A stretch of 16,559 bases of DNA from Spirogloea muscicola (Eukaryota > Streptophyta > Zygnematophyceae > Spirogloeales > Spirogloeaceae), in contig WELB01000067.1 of assembly GCA_009602725.1 (NCBI GenBank), positions 672,600 through 689,158 of the forward strand, read 5' to 3'. Below the pieces are notes generated by a model that saw only the letters and a list, made by a program, of their open reading frames with translations, ran no database searches and was not told where the DNA came from. Position 1 is the stretch's first letter; every line of letters begins with the position of its first letter. Positions 11,057-16,559 of the stretch are shown here, piece after piece. The position numbers were made by a program, and so were the translations under genes.

Positions 11057-11546
11057 CCTTGCAAGCTCGCAAGGTATTGCTCATGTTATGGATCCCTGTT
11101 GTCTGAAAAACACGTCATCTTAAGCCCAGGAGAATCTGAAAGCATGTGAGAGAACAATCAGCAACCGAGCGAAGCTTACGCACATTTCCCAGAATGCCCC
11201 TTGACTTGCTGTCAGGATGTTTTGCCACGCTGCTAGCTTTCAGATCTTCAGAAGCTTGGCATCTTGTCAAGTATTTAAGTTCCCATCAGCTAACAATGCC
11301 GGTGATACATTTTACTTTGATCTGATTTGTATGAGCATCGGACCAAAATGCATAGGCCTTTGCATGGCGCATGCCGAATTCCCAGATTCTACAGAAGGGG
11401 CGACTCCCCTGGGACAGCGACCCCTTCCTTCGGACCTTGTCCATTCTTTTGGGCTGGCCTCTCCCAGCCACCAGTTAATCTGGCCGCGCTTGCTTCCTTC
11501 ACCCCCGTTGTCTGGCTGGCCCTGCAACTGGAAGAGTCTCTCTCGT
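11057..11546. other. Region after THO2, probable 3' UTR and intergenic DNA
   Basis: About 490 bases with no gene I can support. The first 18 bases (11057-11074) form an inverted repeat, CCTTGC then AAGCTC then GCAAGG, directly after the THO2 stop codon, which could fold in the 3' UTR. I see no AATAAA and no TGTAA type polyadenylation signal on the + strand here, so the THO2 transcript end is not located. A GC-rich stretch at 11395-11545 is open in several frames but lacks protein-like composition. Confidence 0.5.
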
Positions 11547-11798
11547 CTATACCCAATCGGTAGGGCCAGGTGTGGCAAGGGAGGTGAAGCTTTTCAGACT
11601 CCTCGACATGTTGTCGATCTCCTGCATTCTCCTCGACGTCCTGCGCCGCTCGACCTCGAGTGCAGCCACGAGCCTAGCCTGTGCTTCTTCGTCCGGCGCT
11701 TGGGCATGAGGATGAGGGAAGTAGAAGAGCGCGGCTGCCAAAATGAAGGCGCCTGTGGAAGCCAGCCAAGTGCATACCAATGGACTCGGTCGGCACAT
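11547..11798 (-). CDS. Candidate small membrane protein, 83 residues, unrecognised
   Basis: I do not recognise this protein. The frame runs from ATG at 11798-11796 to a stop at 11549-11547. It reads as a short N-terminus, a hydrophobic segment of about 20 residues (about 7-27, including LASTGAFILAAALFYF), then a helical charged segment (about 36-70) rich in Glu, Ala and Arg with RRRTSRRMQEIDNMSRSL. This order, one membrane anchor followed by a coiled-coil-like helix, is unlikely by chance, and codon choice resembles the neighbours. An upstream in-frame TGA limits the frame, though a CAG acceptor at the ATG, or another before GCGCCTTC, could join it to an earlier exon. The longer + strand frame over it is poorer in protein-like features. 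Length, start and reality are uncertain. Confidence 0.35.
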   Translation of the reverse strand: MCRPSPLVCTWLASTGAFILAAALFYFPHPHAQAPDEEAQARLVAALEVERRRTSRRMQEIDNMSRSLKSFTSLATPGPTDWV

Positions 11799-12024
11799 GG
11801 ACTGGGCAGAGCCGCAGGCTCAGTTGGAAAGGTGTTGTAGTAGAAAGGACAAGGAGCGCACTGCCAAGTTGCGACAAGTTGCGAGTGCTCCACACTTGCT
11901 TCAAATGCAGAGCGGCACCCACGACCTCTTTGCAGATAACATGTCCGGCAGACAGCGGTGCTCTCACGTGGCGCGTTTATCTCGTCCTCTTACGCCTGGT
12001 AGGGGCCCTCGCCACATCACCAAC
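11799..12024. promoter_or_regulatory. Gap between the two candidate small genes, possible divergent promoter
   Basis: If both candidate genes are real, these 226 bases separate their start codons and would hold both promoters. No TATA box or other motif is convincing. The + strand frame remains open from 11743 into the first candidate exon, with another ATG at 11941 and a CAG acceptor ending at 11935, so an additional 5' exon or an earlier start is possible. Confidence 0.2.
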
Positions 12025-12540
12025 ATGGCCACGATGGACTCTTTCGACCGCTTGGCTGCTGCTTCTGAGGTTCGCCGAGATGACACTCTTTCGGATGCAA
12101 GCTACTATGACTTGCAGCTGCTGACTAGGAATCTCCGATTTGTGAGTACAGTTTGCGTAGCTGTGTGGTTTACCGCTTTCCGGCCTTCGGGCATTCACAG
12201 CAGGGCGAGCCTGGCTTCAGTGCCAGATCACTCGCTCGTGTACACGACTCTTTCCTCGCTCCAGCATGCCCAGGCAGTTGCTGCACGTAATCAGGCGAGC
12301 CGCGCCTTGGCTTCTGCCTCGCGCTTTTGGCGTGGCGATTCTTTCCCGCCTGCTAGTACCTTGACTTGCGGCTGTTCACTGATGGTTATTGAACAATGAG
12401 CAAAGTGGGCCGCAACTCTAGCCAAGGACTACAAGGCCACAAGCGATATTGTCTCCCAAGACCATATCGCTACCCATCTCGCCCGACTCAAGAGACGCTC
12501 TTCCAAAATGAGCATGGCAAGGTGTACAGCTAACCCATAG
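12025..12540 (+). CDS. Candidate three-exon gene, 108 residues, unrecognised
   Basis: I do not recognise this protein. A possible gene model joins 12025-12141, 12265-12355 and 12422-12540, with donors GTGAGT and GTACCT and acceptors CTCCAG and CTCTAG; frames close exactly and end at TAG 12538-12540. Exon 1 starts MATMDSFDRLAAASEVRR and ends LLTRNLRF; exon 2 is Ala/Arg-rich (AQAVAARNQASRALASASRF); exon 3 includes KDYKATSDIVSQDHIATHLA and a basic KRRSSKMSM stretch. The product would be hydrophilic and mostly helical, without signal peptide or membrane segment. Exon 1 with its strong donor is the most convincing part; exons 2 and 3 are one of several possible models. A TGTAA at 12607-12611 could be its polyadenylation signal. 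Confidence 0.3.
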
Positions 12541-12601
12541 CAGTCCTCTTAGCAATTGTTTCTGGTGTTGACATCCAAAGTGCGTACCATTTTTTGTGGC
12601 A

Positions 12602-12653
12602 TGTCATGTAAGTCTCATGACAGGAAAGTCACCTTACCAAGTTTAAGGTGACT
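12602..12653. repeat. Two adjacent perfect inverted repeats
   Basis: First repeat: TGTCATG (12602-12608), a 7-nt loop, CATGACA (12616-12622). Four bases later: AGTCACCTTA (12627-12636), a 7-nt loop, TAAGGTGACT (12644-12653). Both are perfect, so they can fold on either RNA strand. They lie between the ACLA stop and the candidate + strand gene and could act in RNA 3' end formation or stability; that role is a guess. Confidence 0.75.
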
Positions 12654-12756
12654 GCTATCGGTCAAGCCATGGTTAAGAATTTGAATTTCCCAGATTTACA
12701 TGAGCAAGTGCGCTTGCAATACAGGTGTTGGGCCAAGCTACTGCACCCTAAATCCT

Positions 12757-12884
12757 TTACAAGTGTTGACTTGTAATGGGTCTGAAACCGGGGGTCTAGA
12801 GCAGATAGACAGATGAGTCAGCCAGTATTTGGGACAATGAATACTGAATAACAATGACAGCTGGACCGTACCTGGAAAATTACA
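12757..12884 (-). terminator. Possible ACLA polyadenylation signals (TGTAA)
   Basis: TGTAA on the - strand lies 57 bases past the stop codon (12884-12880) and again at 12761-12757. This pentamer is the usual polyadenylation signal of chlorophyte algae. Which one is used, if either, cannot be told from sequence. Confidence 0.35.
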
Positions 12885-12886
12885 GT

Positions 12887-12928
12887 GACAACAACCCAAA
12901 TCCAGCCTAGATACCGACAACAACCCAA
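12887..12928. repeat. 13-nt direct repeat just after the ACLA stop
   Basis: GACAACAACCCAA occurs at 12887-12899 and again at 12916-12928. On the ACLA mRNA both copies read as a TTGGGTTGTTGTC element within the first 60 bases of the 3' UTR. Confidence 0.7.
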
Positions 12929-12940
12929 TTAATGCTGCCC

Positions 12941-15900
12941 CTAGGCTGTGGCCTCCACGTACTTGATGGCTTGCGCACAAATGCCCGTCATGCTCGCTTC
13001 TGGTCCATATACCTGTCACAAACAACAACACTGAGATTCACTTGTGGCTTCAAGTTGGCCCATATGTATACACCTTGTCAAGAGGACCACAATCCTGGTA
13101 GTCCTCCTGCAAGGTTGCCATTGTTATCCTGAGAGATGAAGAGGCATAAAGATATCAAAGCAAGTGCAGTTGTTCAGCTTTAGCAGCAGTGCTGGGCCCT
13201 TGACGAGCTTGTTTGGCTTCATAAGGCCCCACTGAAAGTACAAGGATGCTGGCATGCTTGCTTGTCTCAGGATTCCCATGCTTATCAGAAATTCATGGCC
13301 CTGGGCTTGCAACTCATGGCATATACCTCAATAGGAATCCCGATGTCTCCACCAAGCACCCTCATACGCTCAAGGGCTTTTTGGTAGTTTGGACCCCCCC
13401 TTCGCACGTACAACTGCATTTTGGCGGTCTTCAATTGTGATTCCTGCAAAGGCGTTAGTGAGTTTGATAAGTGCAAGCTGAAATTGTGAACAACACAACA
13501 TTGTGTAGCTCGTCAGCAGTCAGTGGTGCCAGGGGGTCATTCGTCTATGGGACAAGCTTGAGGCAGCAACCAACACAGACACACACAGACACGCCCACAC
13601 ACCTACGCGTACCCAACGAACAGGCGCACAGGCGCACATGCACACATGAGCACAGGACACGGCGCATGCATGCACACGCGTTGCACATGCACACTTGCAG
13701 ACTCAGGCACACGTGCACTCATGCACATACGCTCATGTACACACTTGCCTCGCTCACCGGCATGCGCAACCTGCACGCACGCACCCTCCCCCACCCAAAG
13801 ACACATTCACAGACAGTATTGGCAGGAGTGACCAACCTTCTCACGAAGGGCGCGCATGATGCCTCCGAAGGTGGCAGCAACATCTGTGAAGTTGGCAATG
13901 CCTCCGCCGATCAAAAGAGCCCTGCCACGGCCGTCTGGATTGGAAGTTGCACACTGCAGCATACGGAGATGCACACAACAGCTGGTAAGAAGGAGTGCCA
14001 GTGTGCAAAGCTACAGATGATGGCACAAGAAACTAAATCCTCAACCCTAACCCTAAATCCTAAACCTTAAACCTCACTTCATCTGCGACAAGCTACAGAG
14101 TTGTGAAATGGCACAACACAACACAGGCATGAATAACATGTCATGGGACCTCAGAAGTGGAGTCATCCGACGGCATTCTGGCAAGCCTACATTGACTTTG
14201 CAGCAGGGTTCTGCTTGCACTAGGCTTACGTCAATGAGAGTTCGAGCATAATGGAGAGTCTCCTCCTCGTTGGGTGCTCCACTGTATTCAGCGTAATTAC
14301 CCAGCTCATGGGTGTAACCAAGATCTCCAACAGTGTCCGCATAAATAACACTAGCACCTCCACCAGCAACCATGGTCCAGATGCGGCCCTTGGGGTTAAG
14401 GATGGTGAGTTTGAGCGAGGCACCCGTCTGCAATTATTTTCAGGGGGCAAAAGTCAGGGTAAGTCCTGGCTAGCCACGGCCTCAGGATCAGGCGCATCGT
14501 GAGCTGTTTCCCAGCCAGTGCCAGTACCTCCGCTCAACATGGCGTAATCAAAGTTCTGAAAGCTGACCACCTTGAGAAGCGTGCATGGCCTGGCATTGAG
14601 CTACCAATTCAAAGAATTGAAGGCAGTGATTGTAACACGCAGCAACAAAGAGCTGATCCTGATCATACCTTCTCATCCATGTGATGAATCTTCTCTTCAG
14701 CAGGTGACATTGTGCGCCCGAATGGCTGTGGGAACTCCGTCCCCATCCAACTGCGTGCAACAAGCATGCACCACGCACTTCTTGGATCAGTGATGCCAAC
14801 AGATAAGCTGTGGCAGTCTCTAAACTTTGCAGAGGGCTCGCATATGCAGCAAAGGATATAACAGTAATTGCACATCATGAATCGAGGCTTTTGTCCAAGC
14901 ATCACTATGACACACTACCGTTGACATCACGAGACAAAATCACTTAGACCTGCTTCGGTGATATCCACAAGTCAACTTGCTGCAAGACACCAGCAATTTG
15001 GACCTGGATGGTGCATACTTATTGAAGTGCTTGAAGGCTGCTGTGTCATCCAACTCACCCCGCATGTCAAGCGGGTATGGTTCACCTTTGACGAGTGTGA
15101 AAGGATTCATCTCCATCAATGTGAAGTCCAACTCTGGATAAGATAGAGCAAGAATGAAGAGAGGAGTGTCATTGCAAGACCCCGTCAGTTGATCGCAGCT
15201 TGTTTGTCTGCTCGAGTAGGCTCTTAAGAATCAAGGAGCAGCAGGATAAACTCGCATGCCAACAAACGATCGACCCCTTGACAGACTAACAGACTAACAG
15301 GTCACCTGTAAAGACCTGGAAAGCAGCCTTCAGGAATTCCTCAATCTTGGGCCTGACCTGCGGCACAATACGAGTTCAAACGTTCTCTTATCTTCAGTCC
15401 ACAAGTGACAGGCATACACGCAGGGTTACCAACAGAAGAGTAATCTCATCATGATTGTAGTAAGTTCGTGCAAGCAGCAGCTCAACTCTTGTACACCCCT
15501 ATGATTCCTGGATCAACTTCATCCATCTTCATGACTCTTGTGAATCCGTCTCCCCCTCGACAAACAGCTCCTGATGTTTACGTACGACTCAAGAGGTCAC
15601 GCTGGGAAGTCAGGGCAATAACTATCACCTCCAAAGGAAGTGTGGCCACCAAAGGAGCCAGTGCCTCGGTGCTGAGGACGCCAACCTCTGTGGGGACAAA
15701 GGTGGACTTGACCTGCGCAGAGGACCAATGTAGGCATGCTAGGCTGTCACAGCAGGTGTGGCACCCTGTGTGATTGGGCAGCGCGCATATCAGACAAGCA
15801 ATCCGTGAGCTCCTCAGCCTGCAGCCTCGAGGGAGAATTGCTTCAGCAGCGCAGCTACCTGATCCCAATTCTCCTCGATCTCCACCCCGCCACATTCGGA

Positions 15901-16512
15901 GAAGCTGACTTCGTTGCCCAGGCGCGTGGAGACAATCGAGAAGTAGTACTCGTCTTCGTGGGGAACAAATGGCTCGACAATGAAAGTGGTGATTGGGCCC
16001 CTGCAGCCATTCATCTCCACCTGCAGACGACAAGAGCAGGAGCTTGGGAGGCTGCAGGCACGGGCGCCACCTCATCCGAGGCACGACTCTGATCTGCTGC
16101 AGAGCAAGGGGTGGCCGACCTCTTTCCCGAGGCGCTCCTTGACGAAGGCGGCCACCCCAGCCAGATCCAGATTGAGTGCCACCTGAGCGAGGGCAGCGGC
16201 AGGGCTGTCAGCTTCTTCGCCGCTGGCCGTGCACAGGGGGGCCCCGCATTGGCCGCCTCCTGGCGTCGCCTGGGCGCAGAGGCGGGCATGGCGCCGTACC
16301 AGGCCGCTCTTGCCGCGCTTGCCGAACAGCATGTCGGGCTTGACGACGAGGCGGGTGGTGTTGAGCCACGGCTCCGAGTTCTCCAGCTGCTCGAAGTCAG
16401 TGTCGGCCGTGACCTGGGCGGAGTGGATGGAGAGGTGGAGGCCGGCGAGGCGGCGCAGGTGCGCCGCCAGCAGGCGCTTGCTGTCGAACTCGCGGATCTT
16501 CTTGCGCGCCAT
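12941..16512 (-). CDS. ACLA: ATP-citrate lyase subunit A (ACLA), complete, 11 exons
   Basis: Subunit A of heteromeric cytosolic ATP-citrate lyase, which with ACLB converts citrate, CoA and ATP to acetyl-CoA, oxaloacetate, ADP and phosphate, feeding fatty-acid elongation, sterol and other cytosolic acetyl-CoA uses. Exons on the - strand: 16512-16300, 16182-16120, 16020-15859, 15712-15629, 15357-15306, 15133-15019, 14750-14669, 14427-14230, 13953-13837, 13443-13327, 13012-12941. The joined 1275 nt encode 424 residues, against 423 in Arabidopsis ACLA, with near-identical ends: [15 protein letters not shown] at the start and [16 protein letters not shown] near the stop. The start ATG sits in a good GCCATGG context. 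The phosphohistidine domain and the citryl-CoA cleavage domain are absent because they belong to ACLB. No organelle-targeting peptide is seen, in line with a cytosolic enzyme. Most introns are GT-AG with CAG acceptors; intron 2 uses an unusual GTCGGC donor. Boundaries are inferred from homology and frame closure. Confidence 0.97.
13013..13326 (-). other. ACLA intron 10, flanked by a 9-nt direct repeat
   Basis: Donor context GAG|GTATATG and acceptor context CAG|GTATATG share AGGTATATG exactly. The next exon resumes VYGPEASM, so splicing is certain in outcome though either copy of the repeat could be the exonic one. Confidence 0.8.
13444..13836 (-). other. ACLA intron 9 with a CA-rich low-complexity tract
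   Basis: This 393-nt intron lies between LREK and ESQLKTAKM. From about 13566 to 13812 the + strand is dominated by CA dinucleotides broken by G, T and C (patterns such as CACACAGACAC and GCACATGCACAC); the transcript reads as UG/GU-rich. Open frames across it are products of the repeat and are not genes. Confidence 0.8.
13566..13812. repeat. Degenerate CA/TG microsatellite tract
   Basis: About 250 bases of imperfect CA repeats with interspersed ACATG and GCAC units. No single exact period holds for long. It can form alternating purine-pyrimidine DNA and, in the ACLA pre-mRNA, a GU-rich stretch near the acceptor of a following exon. Confidence 0.75.
14043..14074. repeat. Telomere-like repeat inside ACLA intron 8
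   Basis: Short array of CCCTAA, CCCTAAA and decayed units (CCTAAA, CCTTAAA) inside the 276-nt intron 14229-13954. CCCTAAA is the complement of the plant-type telomere unit TTTAGGG, also used by some green algae such as Chlorella. It is a small interstitial copy, not a chromosome end, since ACLA coding exons flank it on both sides. Confidence 0.65.
15283..15300. repeat. Short 8-nt tandem repeat in ACLA intron 5
   Basis: AGACTAAC occurs twice in tandem, followed by AG, beginning 5 bases inside the intron from its donor. Small, probably replication slippage. Confidence 0.6.
16183..16299 (-). other. ACLA intron 1, length a multiple of three and free of stops
   Basis: This 117-nt intron separates KSGL from VALNLDLAG. 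It has a GTACGG donor and a GCTCAG acceptor and lies in an open frame through its whole length. If retained it would insert 39 residues between residues 71 and 72, next to the ATP-binding motif. Homologues continue directly from KSGL to VALNLDL, so removal is the expected form. Confidence 0.8.
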
Positions 16513-16559
16513 GGCGGGCGCGGGTGCGGGCGCGGGCGCGGGGTGGCGGGCGGCGCGGG
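16513..16559 (-). promoter_or_regulatory. ACLA 5' leader, GC-rich
   Basis: The last 47 bases of the window are upstream of the ACLA start codon. On the - strand they are almost all C and G with CCCGCGCC-type repeats, followed by the GCCATGG start context. The promoter itself probably lies outside the window. Confidence 0.4.

Larger units (their letters stand above)
12541..12940. other. Convergent 3' region between the candidate gene and ACLA
   Basis: These 400 bases hold no open frame I would support. They contain two adjacent hairpins (12602-12653), a duplicated 13-mer (12887-12928), and TGTAA elements of the green-algal polyadenylation type on the - strand at 12884-12880 and 12761-12757 and on the + strand at 12607-12611 and 12772-12776. 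The ACLA 3' UTR very likely ends here. Confidence 0.5.
12941..14427 (-). other. ACLA: ACLA citrate-binding half (exons 8-11)
   Basis: Residues 258-424 match the ATP-citrate lyase citrate-binding domain. Visible motifs: [20 protein letters not shown] (about 267-286), [29 protein letters not shown] (about 336-354) and [17 protein letters not shown]. In the human enzyme citrate is held by the Asn and Thr of the equivalent ANFT motif and the Arg of the RRGGP motif (from memory of the ACLY structure); all three are present here, so the subunit should bind citrate. Confidence 0.9.
14669..16512 (-). other. ACLA: ACLA ATP-grasp half (exons 1-7)
   Basis: Residues 1-257 form the ATP-grasp fold related to the succinyl-CoA synthetase beta subunit. 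Visible motifs: [16 protein letters not shown] (56-71), where the ATP-binding lysine region lies; [16 protein letters not shown] (about 103-118); [15 protein letters not shown] (about 131-145); and [17 protein letters not shown] (about 198-214), whose Glu and Asn are the metal-binding pair conserved in this family. All expected elements are present, so the site looks intact. Splitting of codons at introns 5 (G|AG) and 6 (AA|T) is needed to recover [10 protein letters not shown] and FNNWMGTEFP. Confidence 0.9.

Noticed and set aside
11217-11840. 207-codon open frame on the + strand downstream of THO2
   Set aside because: No domain or helical pattern is visible; the overlapping - strand frame with a membrane segment explains the openness of its 3' half better.
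1-16559. Mobile elements, CRISPR arrays, viral genes or bacterial operons
   Set aside because: No transposase, reverse transcriptase, capsid or repeat-spacer pattern was seen on either strand; both main genes are intron-rich nuclear genes.

Overview
The window is a stretch of nuclear DNA from a photosynthetic eukaryote of the green lineage, most likely a unicellular green alga. I base this on intron-dense genes with short introns, plant-type protein architectures, and an ATP-citrate lyase encoded as a separate A subunit rather than the fused animal enzyme. I could not place the genus. There is no sign of bacterial, viral or organellar DNA.

Layout. Two genes lie tail to tail and fill most of the window. 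On the + strand, positions 1 to 11056 hold a THO complex subunit 2 gene (THO2/THOC2) missing its 5' end: 29 exons, 28 introns, about 1945 residues in the window. On the - strand, positions 16512 to 12941 hold a complete ATP-citrate lyase subunit A gene (ACLA): 11 exons, 10 introns, 424 residues. Every exon junction was set by reading-frame continuity, AG acceptors and my recollection of the plant homologues, and all frames close exactly. The 5' ends of both genes sit at the very GC-rich window edges.

The 1.9 kb between the two stop codons (11057 to 12940) is the only poorly explained part. It holds an open frame on the - strand (11798 to 11547) for an 83-residue protein with one hydrophobic segment and a charged helix. 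Next to it, pointing the other way, is a possible three-exon gene on the + strand (12025 to 12540, 108 residues). I recognise neither and rate both as tentative. Two adjacent perfect hairpins (12602 to 12653) and a duplicated 13-mer lie between them and ACLA.

Function. THO2 is the large scaffold of the nuclear THO/TREX complex, which couples transcription to mRNA processing and export. ACLA, with a separately encoded ACLB, makes cytosolic acetyl-CoA from citrate. Nothing suggests the two work together; they are simply neighbours. I found no previously undescribed system. The points worth checking are splice-site structure (a GC-AG intron, GTC donors, AGGT at both ends of many introns, a 9-nt repeat at both ends of one intron), possible retained-intron isoforms in both genes, intronic telomere-like DNA, and the two small candidate genes.
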